Below, in pieces: positions 35,780 through 43,646 of a stretch of DNA of 64,000 nucleotides (positions are counted from its first letter, which is position 1; each line of letters begins with the position of its first letter). Under the pieces are notes generated by a model. That model saw only the letters and a program-made list of their open reading frames with translations. It was not told the DNA's origin and made no database searches. Origin of the DNA: Gammaproteobacteria bacterium (GTDB lineage Bacteria; Pseudomonadota; Gammaproteobacteria; Ga0077536); NCBI GenBank assembly GCA_016191285.1, contig JACPPA010000022.1, forward strand, positions 1 to 64,000, written 5' to 3'. The translations under genes were made by a program, and so were the position numbers.

Positions 35780-36104
35780 CGGGCTGGCGCGACGACGCCT
35801 GGAACATCGTGCAGTTACGATGCGGGTGCTCGTTTGACCGACCGCGAGTTTATTGGAGCGAGAAAGGATGCAGTTGGTCGCGAGCGCACGCGGTGACACA
35901 GCTGTCCCGTGAATCTAAATATCGGTGCGCTGGGCGCACGCAATTGGTTTAAAACTGCGATGCGTCGAATCGCCTCTTTCCCTTTCTTCTTCGTCGCTGC
36001 GGGCTACTTCTTTTCGAAAGAGATCGATAAAGGAGGAGTGCTCACTAAATAGACGAGCATTAATACCGGCCAGGCTAATAGGATGCGATAGGCGATGTGG
36101 ATCA
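35780..36104. other. Gene-free stretch
   Basis: No convincing gene is visible. Short frames on both strands lack ribosome sites and recognisable protein text. The stretch ends in the second arm of the 67-bp inverted repeat. Confidence 0.4.
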
Positions 36105-36171
36105 CGCCGGAATGACGACAAGTAACCTCTGTCTCACTTCGGGTGGCCGGTATTTCCAGTTCGTTATTTAG
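36105..36171 (-). repeat. 67-bp inverted repeat, copy B
   Basis: Reverse-complement partner of 32395-32461. Its outer end (GTTATTTAG) is immediately followed by the MITE at 36172, whose target duplication TTAG overlaps this repeat's last bases. The MITE therefore inserted at or inside a copy of this repeat. Confidence 0.75.
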
Positions 36172-36395
36172 GGAACCTCTGAATAAGTCCCTCCTGGACT
36201 GTTACTCGCCTCATCCTGAGGCTCGCCCTAGCGGGCCGCACGAGGTGCGTTCAAAATCGCGCTGGGCGATTTTGTCAGAGTAAGGAAAACAAAAAGTGTC
36301 ATTTTTGTTTTCCTTCATTTTCAACGGTCTTCGACCATTGAAAATAGCGGCACCTCCCTGTGCCCTAAGGAATCTCTGCCTTTTGCAGAGATTCC
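36172..36395 (+). mobile_element. IS5-type MITE, copy 2
   Basis: A 224-bp non-coding element flanked by TTAG on both sides (36168-36171 and 36396-36399). Terminal inverted repeats are GGAACCTCTGAATAAG on the left and GGAATCTCTGCAAAAG on the complement of the right end (13 of 16). Inside are four hairpins: 36252-36274, 36284-36313 (12-bp perfect stem), 36317-36345 and 36367-36397 (13-bp perfect stem over the right end). It is homologous to the copy at 19648 but lacks that copy's extra hairpin. Confidence 0.85.
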
Positions 36396-36502
36396 TTAGG
36401 TGGCGAAAATACGTCGCAGGGCTTGGGTAGGAAATGTAAGCGAGGAATCCTTGCCTGACCCCTGCGTATCTCGCTCTCGGAGTGCTCAGCGCGTTCGTGG
36501 AA

Positions 36503-37309
36503 TCACAAAAATGATTTTAAGATTTCTTCAGTTTTAGCCCACAAGCTATCGGCCAACCGATCATCCAGCGCACCGCGCGCCGCGGGTGTCTCACGGCAAT
36601 CAACAAAATATTTTCCGCTGATTTTGGCGACGCTCGGGTCAGTTGCCAAGAACACCGAGGTCCGCGCGCCTTGCGCGACCGGCGCGCCGCCACTGCCGAA
36701 TCCGGCATGGAGCAGCTTGGTGCCGATCACCCCCGGGTGTAGCGCGTTGGCGGTCGCCGATGTGCGCGCCAATCGCTTGGCGAGGGCGCGGGTGAAGAGC
36801 ACGTTGGCGAGTTTCGAATTTGAGTACGCGCCGTATGGGGTCCAGCCGACTTCCGCGTTGAGATCGTCAAGATCGATACGTCCGCTATGATGCGTGCCTG
36901 AACTGACGGTGACGACGCGCGCTGCCGGCGCCGCGTCAAGGCTCGGCATCAATAATCGCGTCAATAAGTGATGCGCAAAATGATTGACGGCTAAGGTGCG
37001 TTCAAGCCCATCGCTGGTTAGCACGCGTCGGAGTTCATAAACGCCGGCATTGTTCACGATACAATCGAGTGCCGGCGCGAGCGTTCGCACTTGCGCGGCC
37101 AGCGCTACAACTTCGGCCAAGCTGGCGAGATCGCCCCACACCGGGGCCGCAGTCTCGGTTTTTTCGTCGATGTTTAGTGCTGTCGCGCAATCTTGCGCAC
37201 GCGCCTCGTTGCGGCCATGGACGAGAACCCGCATGCCTTTAGCGATTAGCTGGCGCGCAGTTTCCAGACCGATTCCATCGGTCGCGCCAGTGACGAGTAC
37301 GGTCGACAT
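36503..37309 (-). CDS. Short-chain dehydrogenase/reductase, retinol-dehydrogenase-like
   Basis: A 268-residue SDR. The coenzyme motif TGATDGIG lies at 7-14, NNAG at about 90, the catalytic Ser in VVTVSSGTHHSG (about 137), and YSNSKLANV gives the YxxxK pair (about 160-164). The HGRNEA text after beta-2 suits NADP. The start is the ATG at 37309 with a GGAGCCATT site before it; a frame reaching back to 37540 runs through the divergent promoter region. The layout resembles the retinol dehydrogenase/WW-domain oxidoreductase branch. The substrate is unknown. Confidence 0.9.
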   Translation of the reverse strand: MSTVLVTGATDGIGLETARQLIAKGMRVLVHGRNEARAQDCATALNIDEKTETAAPVWGDLASLAEVVALAAQVRTLAPALDCIVNNAGVYELRRVLTSDGLERTLAVNHFAHHLLTRLLMPSLDAAPAARVVTVSSGTHHSGRIDLDDLNAEVGWTPYGAYSNSKLANVLFTRALAKRLARTSATANALHPGVIGTKLLHAGFGSGGAPVAQGARTSVFLATDPSVAKISGKYFVDCRETPAARGALDDRLADSLWAKTEEILKSFL

Positions 37310-37507
37310 AATGGCTCCTCCGCGCATAGCGTCGCTAGTGCATTGTCCATGGCAACCTTGCGTAAATTGACGCGTTGTTATTATGTTGTGGCAGCCGCCA
37401 GTGACATGTGAATTATGCAGGTTCGTCGTGTGGCAGCACACCAGATCGTTATACGCACCCAGACCCAGGCCTGAATCGGCGCATACGGCGACCAGAATAT
37501 AGTCTCG

Positions 37508-37513
37508 TATACT
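37508..37513 (+). promoter_or_regulatory. Putative -10 box giving a leaderless ABC transporter mRNA
   Basis: TATACT in TCTCGTATACTGTCGGCATG, six nt before the ATG at 37520. Normal spacing puts the transcription start at the A of ATG. No ribosome site is present. Confidence 0.45.
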
Positions 37514-37519
37514 GTCGGC

Positions 37520-39370
37520 ATGCTCGATGCCTCTCAGCAATTGGATCCACCCGCGCCGCGCCTCCCTAATTCACCGCTCGCGTTCGTCCTGCACTTCGTG
37601 CGCATGTACTGGCCCGCAGTATTGGGCGTTGGCTTGCTCGAAACCGGACAGTCGACGTGCGCGATTCTGATGCCGTATGCCATCAAGCAGATTATGGATG
37701 CGGTATACACCGCACAGTCGCAAGGATCGGAGGTGTGGACCGTCGTCAGTACGCCACTGTGGTTCTTCGGACTACTCAACCTTGGTCTCGTGCTGTTTTC
37801 ACGCGGCAGCGGCACGATCTTGGTGATGCTGGGTCCGGCGCTCAGGCGGCGCATTCGGCGTCATTTGTTCGCCTACCTCCAACATCATTCTCAACGTTAT
37901 TTCTTAAGCAACTTCGCGGGTTCGCTGGCCAACCGCATTGCCGAAACGTCGATGAGCACCGCGCAGGTGTTGTGGACGACGATGTTCGATTTTTGGCCGC
38001 TGGCGATCACGTTCAGTGTGTCATTGGTGTTGCTGTCGCGCGTTAATCTCAGTCTCGCGGCGGTGCTCGCGGTGTGGGTGGCGGTCTATGTGTCGGTGTC
38101 GTTCGCGTTGGCGTTGCGCTGCCGGCGTTATGCGCGCGAATACGCTGCGGCGCGTAGTCTGGTCAGCGGCAAGATCGTCGACTCGGTGACCAATATCATG
38201 AATTCGAAGCTCTTCGCGCGGCGCGACTTCGAGCGTGAGTATCTGGAGCATTATCTCAACATCGAAGTCAGTCGCGCGCGGCGCACCTTCTGGTTCATGG
38301 AAGGCATACGGTGGTTTCAATTTATTGCAGCGGCGTGCTTGATGGTGGGGATTGTGACGTATGCCATTAAAATTTGGACCGCTGGCGGCATGACCATCGG
38401 TGAGTTCGCGATGGCCGCTAGTCTGTGCTTGTTGCTCATCGAACAAGCGCGGGGCTTGAGCCGCAAATTTCTGGAGTTTTTCGAATACGTGGGCAATGTG
38501 AATGATGGCGTGTCGGTCATCATCCGGCCGCATGAGGTGATCGATCGGCCTGAGGCGTTACCGCTGCGCGTGTCGCGTGGCGAGATCAAAATTCAAAATC
38601 TGGATTTCTCCTATACACCCACGCGCCCGGTGTTCTCGCGCTTGAATCTGCACATCCGTCCCGGCGAGAAGCTTGGGCTGGTTGGGTTCTCGGGTAGCGG
38701 CAAAAGTACCCTAGTCAATTTGATCTTGCGACTATTCGAGCCGCAAGGCGGCCGGATTTTAATCGATGGCCAAGACATCCAAGCGGTGAGTCAGGAAACC
38801 CTGCGCGGCGCGGTAGCGATGATCCCGCAGGATCCCATGCTCTTTCATCGCACCTTGATGGAAAACGTCCGCTACGGCCGCTTGGAAGCGCGCGACGACG
38901 AGGTGATTGCCGCGGCGCGTCAGGCGCACGCGCATGAATTCATCATGGCCACCGAAGAAAAATACGAATCTCTTGTCGGTGAGCGTGGCGTCAAGCTTTC
39001 CGGGGGCCAACGGCAGCGCATCGCACTCGCCCGCGCGATTCTAAAAGACGCGCCCATCCTCATTCTCGACGAAGCCACCAGCTCGCTCGATTCGGTGACC
39101 GAGCACTACATCCAGGAAAGTCTAACGGCATTGATGCGCGATAAAACCGTACTCGTGATTGCCCATCGCTTGTCGACGCTGGCGCACCTTGATCGAATCG
39201 TGGTGTTTCACGCGGGAGAAATCAGGGAGCAGGGTACGCACGCGGAATTGCTCGCGCGCGAAGGTCACTACGCACGCATGTGGTCGATGCAGGCCGGCGG
39301 GTTTCTTCCCGAGGTTGCGCCGGAGGCAGCCCTGGCTGCCGTGGACGATGAGCTCGAAACGGCGGAATGA
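37520..39370 (+). CDS. ABC exporter, fused membrane and ATPase domains
   Basis: A 616-residue half-transporter of the ABCB/MsbA type in the inner membrane, acting as a homodimer. The membrane domain spans about 30-325 with six helices. The ATPase domain has Walker A GFSGSGKST (about 392-400), the Q loop in MIPQDPMLFHRT, the signature LSGGQRQRIALARA (about 493) and Walker B ILILDEATSSLDS. It probably exports a lipid, peptide or drug. A TATACT box six nt before the ATG points to a leaderless mRNA. It is divergent from the SDR gene. No substrate clue lies in the neighbourhood. Confidence 0.9.
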   Translation: MLDASQQLDPPAPRLPNSPLAFVLHFVRMYWPAVLGVGLLETGQSTCAILMPYAIKQIMDAVYTAQSQGSEVWTVVSTPLWFFGLLNLGLVLFSRGSGTILVMLGPALRRRIRRHLFAYLQHHSQRYFLSNFAGSLANRIAETSMSTAQVLWTTMFDFWPLAITFSVSLVLLSRVNLSLAAVLAVWVAVYVSVSFALALRCRRYAREYAAARSLVSGKIVDSVTNIMNSKLFARRDFEREYLEHYLNIEVSRARRTFWFMEGIRWFQFIAAACLMVGIVTYAIKIWTAGGMTIGEFAMAASLCLLLIEQARGLSRKFLEFFEYVGNVNDGVSVIIRPHEVIDRPEALPLRVSRGEIKIQNLDFSYTPTRPVFSRLNLHIRPGEKLGLVGFSGSGKSTLVNLILRLFEPQGGRILIDGQDIQAVSQETLRGAVAMIPQDPMLFHRTLMENVRYGRLEARDDEVIAAARQAHAHEFIMATEEKYESLVGERGVKLSGGQRQRIALARAILKDAPILILDEATSSLDSVTEHYIQESLTALMRDKTVLVIAHRLSTLAHLDRIVVFHAGEIREQGTHAELLAREGHYARMWSMQAGGFLPEVAPEAALAAVDDELETAE

Positions 39371-39685
39371 TTGGGGTGTGACGCTCCAACCGTAAAGGTT
39401 AAATGGCTCTTTGAGATTCAAGTGGGTGGGTTGTCACGCGCTCCCAAACCCCTCACCCCAGCCCTCTCCCGCAAGGGGAGAGGGCGTAATGCGAAAGCGC
39501 GATCTTTCCCCTCTTCCCCTTGCGGGTAGGGTTAGGGCGACAGAGGGGTTTGTGATCTTTCCCCTCTCCCCTCGCGGGAGAGGGCTGGGGTGAGGGGGAC
39601 CGCCGATCGCGGTTAGCCATTCAACCCTTTGGCGACCATTACTTTTGTAGCCGCACTCATTCAAAATTCAAAAGAGGCAGTTAAA
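39371..39685. repeat. Repeat-rich intergenic block
   Basis: There is no gene. A 42-bp block starting TTTGAGATTCAAGTGGGTGG (39410) matches 32632. It is followed by three CTCACCCC-type palindromes between 39449 and 39600, alternating in orientation, such as CCTCACCCCAGCCCTCTCCC and the reverse GGGAGAGGGCTGGGGTGAGG. Such clusters can be mistaken for short CRISPR arrays, but unit spacing and spacers are irregular. Confidence 0.6.
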
Positions 39686-41254
39686 TCACAGGGCGCGCGC
39701 AGTCATTTGCTTGGCGATGAACTCCGCTTGTCGAATGGCGAGCGTGACGATGGTTAACGTTGGGTTCGCCGCGGCGCCGGTGGTGTATTGGCTACCATCC
39801 GAGACGAAGAGATTCGGCACGTCGTGCGCCTGACCCCAGCGATTCACGACGCCATCGCGCGGCTTCTCACTCATGCGGCAAGTGCCCAGATTGTGCGTCG
39901 AAGGGTAGGGCGGTGTGTGATAGACCTTGCGCGCGCCGACGGCCTCATACAATGCGCTACCCTGGCGATAACCGTGGGTGCGCATCGCGAGATCATTCGC
40001 GTGATCGTCGTAGTGCACATTGGGAATGGCCAAGCCCCACTGATCTTTTTCTTTTGAATTCAAGGTGACGCGATTGCTCTCCTGCGGCATGTCTTCGCCG
40101 ACGATCCAGAGTCCTGCCATGTGCGCATAATTGTCGAGCGCTTCCGTGAACCCAGGGCCCCACGCGCCGGGATCCAAAAACGCCGCGGCAAAGGGGAGGC
40201 CGACCGACACGGTTTCCATTTCGTAGCCGGCGGCAAAGCCGCGTTTGGGATCATGCGGAGCTTCATCGCTGATGATGCCGGCCATGGTGGTGCCGCGATA
40301 CATATGCACCGGTTCATCGAAGGTAGCGTAAACCGAACCGGTGGTATGCCGCAGGTAATTACGTCCGACTTGCCCTGACGAGTTCGCGAGCCCCTCCGGA
40401 AAGTGATTCGACTCCGACAGCAATAGCAGGCGTGGGCTTTCGATGGAATTGGCGGCCACGCACACTACGCGCGCGCGTTGCTGCTGAGCTTTGCCTTGCG
40501 CATCGAAATAGACCACCCCAGTAACCTTGCCGGCCTTGTCGTGTTCGATCCGTGCGACATGGCATTGTGCGCGCAACTCACAGTGCCCGGTCTGCTTCGC
40601 GGCGGGGATCTCGGTATACAGCGTCGACCATTTCGCGCCGGTTTTGCAGCCTTGAAAGCAGAACCCAAATTGCTGGCACGAGGCGCGTCCGGCGCGGACA
40701 CGACTGTTGATCGCCATGCGGCCGGTGCTGGCGGTTTTATATCCGACTTTGACGGCGCCGTTGTAAAAGACCTTGAAATTGTTATTGCCGGGTAAACCTG
40801 GAATATCGTTGGTGCGGGTCACACCCAGTTTGTCTTCGGCGCGGACGTAATACGGTTCCAATTCCGTCAAAGTCAGCGGCCAATCGAGCAGGTTCGCGCC
40901 AGCGATTTCGCCATAGGTCGTTTTCGCTTGAAACTCATGCGCACGAAACCGCAGCGATGCGCCAGCCCAATGGGTAGTGGTGCCGCCCACGGTTTTGCAG
41001 ATCCATGTCGGCAGGTTTTGAAAGTCTTTAGCGATTCGCCACGTGCCCGACGTGGTGCGTTTATCGAGCCAGGCCAATTGATTGAACGACGCCCATTCAT
41101 CGTTGATGAAAGTGGTTGGGGATTCCTGCTTGCCGGCTTCTAGGAGCACCACGTTGATGCCCCGTTGCGCCAGTTCGTTGGCGAGCGTGCCGCCGCCTGC
41201 GCCGGAGCCGACGATTACCACCACCGAGTCGTCTGATTGTTCGAAAGTTTTCAT
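39686..41254 (-). CDS. GMC-family FAD oxidoreductase, gluconate 2-dehydrogenase-type
   Basis: The 522-residue flavoprotein belongs to the glucose-methanol-choline family. The FAD motif GSGAGGGTLANELAQRG lies at about 17-33 and VVLLEAGKQE follows. TVGGTTTHWAGASLRFR (about 89-105) and RAGRASCQQFGFCFQGCKTG (about 187-206) are typical of the gluconate/sorbosone dehydrogenase branch. STHNLGTCRMSEKPRDGVV carries the catalytic His region near the C-terminus. The next gene upstream in the operon is the small Tat-exported subunit, 23 nt away. By analogy with gluconate 2-dehydrogenase, it probably oxidises a sugar acid or alcohol in the periplasm after co-export with that subunit. The cytochrome c subunit of that complex is not here. 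Confidence 0.9.
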   Translation of the reverse strand: MKTFEQSDDSVVVIVGSGAGGGTLANELAQRGINVVLLEAGKQESPTTFINDEWASFNQLAWLDKRTTSGTWRIAKDFQNLPTWICKTVGGTTTHWAGASLRFRAHEFQAKTTYGEIAGANLLDWPLTLTELEPYYVRAEDKLGVTRTNDIPGLPGNNNFKVFYNGAVKVGYKTASTGRMAINSRVRAGRASCQQFGFCFQGCKTGAKWSTLYTEIPAAKQTGHCELRAQCHVARIEHDKAGKVTGVVYFDAQGKAQQQRARVVCVAANSIESPRLLLLSESNHFPEGLANSSGQVGRNYLRHTTGSVYATFDEPVHMYRGTTMAGIISDEAPHDPKRGFAAGYEMETVSVGLPFAAAFLDPGAWGPGFTEALDNYAHMAGLWIVGEDMPQESNRVTLNSKEKDQWGLAIPNVHYDDHANDLAMRTHGYRQGSALYEAVGARKVYHTPPYPSTHNLGTCRMSEKPRDGVVNRWGQAHDVPNLFVSDGSQYTTGAAANPTLTIVTLAIRQAEFIAKQMTARAL

Positions 41255-41277
41255 GGTTATGCGCCTGGGGTGATGGC

Positions 41278-41850
41278 CTACGCTGGATCGGGACTGGCGG
41301 TGGCCGACGGCGCCGGCAACCAGGTGAGATCGTTGAAGCCGCGTCTTAAATAGCCGCCGCCTTGTTTGAACGCATTGCCCTGGTAGCCAAAATGCGCAAA
41401 GGCGAGTTCGTTGTTGTAGAGCGAGATCACGGCGGTGCCGCGAACCTTGTCGAACAAGGGTCTGCCCGCGATGGCGTGAACGGCTTCGAGTTGTTGCGCC
41501 GGCGGTTGGCTTAGCCAGTTACCGGCGGCTGCGGTATTAAGTTCATCGATGCCCGCTCGCAGCAGTGTTTTCACTGCCGCGTCGGCGGTCGCAGCGCGAT
41601 CAAGATCCTGTACCACCAAGGCGTAAACCGCATCATCGAGTTTGGCATGCGGAAAAATATGCCGCGTAAGCGCGAGCAAGGTTTTTCCATCCGCTTCGCC
41701 GAGCGTCTGCAGCGGCAGCGCCCAGACCGGTGTTGGCGCCAGCGCGAGCAGCGCGGAGTGGGCCGCGAGCACCCCGGTTAACAGACCACTGGCCTTTAAG
41801 AATTCACGCCGCGCTAAAGATGTTTGATCATTCACGACATTGTCACCCAC
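41278..41850 (-). CDS. Gluconate 2-dehydrogenase subunit 3-like Tat protein
   Basis: This 190-residue protein starts with a twin-arginine signal (ARREFLKASG at 13-22, then a hydrophobic core to about 45, ending PVWAL). The mature part resembles the DUF/gluconate 2-dehydrogenase subunit 3 family: LLALTRHIFPHAKLDDAVYA and ALYN-type text (VISLYNNELAFAHFGYQGNA), then GGGYLRRGFNDLTWLP. It lacks a cofactor motif. Its role is as the small escort subunit that carries the GMC partner through the Tat system. The two genes form an operon with this one first. Confidence 0.88.
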   Translation of the reverse strand: MGDNVVNDQTSLARREFLKASGLLTGVLAAHSALLALAPTPVWALPLQTLGEADGKTLLALTRHIFPHAKLDDAVYALVVQDLDRAATADAAVKTLLRAGIDELNTAAAGNWLSQPPAQQLEAVHAIAGRPLFDKVRGTAVISLYNNELAFAHFGYQGNAFKQGGGYLRRGFNDLTWLPAPSATASPDPA

Positions 41851-41948
41851 GTGTAAAGCGGTGCGCGAATGATAACGGGAAATGCGGCTGACTCAATGTC
41901 CGGGATTCGTGATCGCATTAGGTGGAGATCAGCCGACTCGGTGGCACG

Positions 41949-41954
41949 TATACT
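41949..41954 (+). promoter_or_regulatory. Putative -10 box for the epoxide hydrolase transcript
   Basis: TATACT in GCACGTATACTGCACCCCATG. An ATG follows after seven nt and opens a ten-codon peptide (41962-41994, MPSHLTTEDD, then TGA). The hydrolase start is 64 nt further on. Confidence 0.4.
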
Positions 41955-41990
41955 GCACCCCATGCCTAGCCATTTAACGACGGAAGATGA

Positions 41991-42004
41991 TTGATACGTA
42001 TCAA
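41991..42004. promoter_or_regulatory. 14-bp perfect palindrome, putative operator
   Basis: TTGATACGTATCAA reads identically on both strands and sits 21 nt before the ATG of the epoxide hydrolase and just after a putative transcription start. Such placement suits a dimeric repressor site (TetR, GntR or similar). No regulator gene lies next to it. Confidence 0.45.
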
Positions 42005-42025
42005 GTCAAAGACTAAAGGTGATTT

Positions 42026-43072
42026 ATGACCGCTCCCACGCGCCGCCATCGCTTACTCAATATCAACGGCTGCCGCCTTCACACGGTGGAAGAAGGCGAG
42101 GGACCGTTGGTGATCCTCGTGCATGGCTTTCCGGAACTTTGGTACTCATGGCGCTTTCAATTGCCGGTGCTGGCCGAGGCGGGTTATCGTGTGGTGGCCA
42201 TCGATCAACGCGGTTACGGCCGCTCATCGAAATTCTGGAACTCGGACGCGTATCGCATTCATCCCTTGGTTGACGATCTCGTTGGCTTGGTGGCGGCGTT
42301 GGGCGAACGCCATGCGATTCTTATTGGCCACGATTGGGGTGCACCGGTGGTGTGGACCGCGGCGTGGCTGCATCCCGAAGTTTTCAAAGGTGTGCTCGGA
42401 TTAAGTGTGCCGTTTGGCGGGCGCGCTCAAATTCCGTTGCCGGGTAACCCCTTTGGCGAGCGCTCGCCGCATGAGATTCACCGCGCGGTCGCCGGTCCTG
42501 ATCATCTTTTCTACCAGGAATACTTCAGCACGCTGGGCCCGATTATCGACGAGATCGAACAAGATTTACGCGGCTGGGTACGCGACATCGTGTGGACAGT
42601 TTCCGGTGATGCGCTGCGGGCCGCCGGGTCTAGTTTGGAAGGGAATGATCCCATTCAACTAATTCGCGAGAGCGCCTTATCCGTTCCGCACGGCGCCCGC
42701 ATGCGCGATCGCTTTGCCACGCCGACGGCGCAGCCCGCCTGGTTTACGGACGCGGACTTGGACGTTTTTGTTCACGAACTAGAAGGGGGTGGCTTTGCCG
42801 GCCCGCTGAGTTACTACCGCAACCTCGATAACAACTGGCAGGCCCTGGAAAGTCAGGCCAAGCAGCCACTCAGCGTGCCGGCGATGTTTCTCGGTACCGA
42901 CTACGATGTGGCCACTTGGTGGGGTCGCGAGGCTATCGAACGCGCGCCCGAAGTCATTCCCAATTGGCTTGGCAGCCGGATTTTAAAAGGCTGCGGACAT
43001 TGGCTACAGCAAGAGCAGCCCGCGGAAACGAATGCCGTGATTTTGGAGTTTCTGCGCGCGGTCGCACCCTAA
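42026..43072 (+). CDS. Epoxide hydrolase-like alpha/beta hydrolase
   Basis: The 348-residue enzyme has the epoxide hydrolase hallmarks: HGFPELWYSWRFQ (about 32-44, HGxP oxyanion loop), the nucleophile elbow GHDWGAPVVW (about 98-107, Asp nucleophile) and a cap domain carrying a Tyr in LSYYRNL. The late GTDYDVATWW (about 292) supplies the acid and GCGHWLQQEQP (about 324) the catalytic His. It opens epoxide rings to diols in the cytoplasm. AAAGGTGAT precedes the ATG. The gene is monocistronic with an interesting upstream palindrome. Confidence 0.92.
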   Translation: MTAPTRRHRLLNINGCRLHTVEEGEGPLVILVHGFPELWYSWRFQLPVLAEAGYRVVAIDQRGYGRSSKFWNSDAYRIHPLVDDLVGLVAALGERHAILIGHDWGAPVVWTAAWLHPEVFKGVLGLSVPFGGRAQIPLPGNPFGERSPHEIHRAVAGPDHLFYQEYFSTLGPIIDEIEQDLRGWVRDIVWTVSGDALRAAGSSLEGNDPIQLIRESALSVPHGARMRDRFATPTAQPAWFTDADLDVFVHELEGGGFAGPLSYYRNLDNNWQALESQAKQPLSVPAMFLGTDYDVATWWGREAIERAPEVIPNWLGSRILKGCGHWLQQEQPAETNAVILEFLRAVAP

Positions 43073-43646
43073 ATAGCTCGCACTGTAACTTGAGACCAAC
43101 GCAGGCTTCGAGGCGGTGCCGACACCGGATGCTGCCTACCCGGTCAGCCCGGAAAGTGCGCAGCCCTTATAGACGTCACCCCGGAATTCGCGCAGCGAAA
43201 CTCCGGGGCGGGATCCCGCTGGTAGTTCAGGCGCCCCTGGATCCCGGGTCGGCGCGGCTGACGTGGCTCCGCCCGCGGGATGACCGACCGCACAATTTAG
43301 GTCGGGTGCGAAGGGCACTTGTTTAAGTGCGGTTTACGCCGTCACCCTGTGCGCCGAGCACTGGGTCCAGTGAAGAATGAATCCATTATTTGACTGGATT
43401 CCGGCGTTCGCCGGAATGACGAAGGGCCAAGCCGGCATTCGTCGGAATGACGAAGGGCCAAGATTGCGCATCTGTCCCGGCATTTCAGCTCAAGTAAGTG
43501 CCATTCAGGTCGGGTGCCTCATCTTGATCCCATGGCATCGAGGTGTCACTGTTGTGGGAGCCGCTTCAGCGGCGAATAAGGCCTTAAAAAGATTCGGCGC
43601 TACGGCGGCTCCCACCAATAGCGCGCTATATATTCAGCGCGTTTCG
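43073..43646. repeat. Repeat-rich intergenic region
   Basis: No gene is visible. It holds two CGGAAT.../GGGATCC-type palindromes (about 43180-43290), an ACTGGATTCCGGCGTTCGCC plus GGAATGACGAAGGGCC unit with a second partial copy (about 43393-43460), and an inverted REP doublet (43553-43577 and 43591-43616). The last one lies near the convergent EF-G-like gene. Confidence 0.6.

Noticed and set aside
35925-36125. Small basic plus-strand ORF beside the inverted repeat
   Set aside because: It is Ser/Arg-rich, has no ribosome site and ends inside the repeat arm. An opposing frame is equally open, so neither is convincing.
39449-39600. Possible small CRISPR array
   Set aside because: The repeated units are palindromic, alternate in orientation and lack regular spacers or a cas gene. 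They belong to a dispersed intergenic repeat family.
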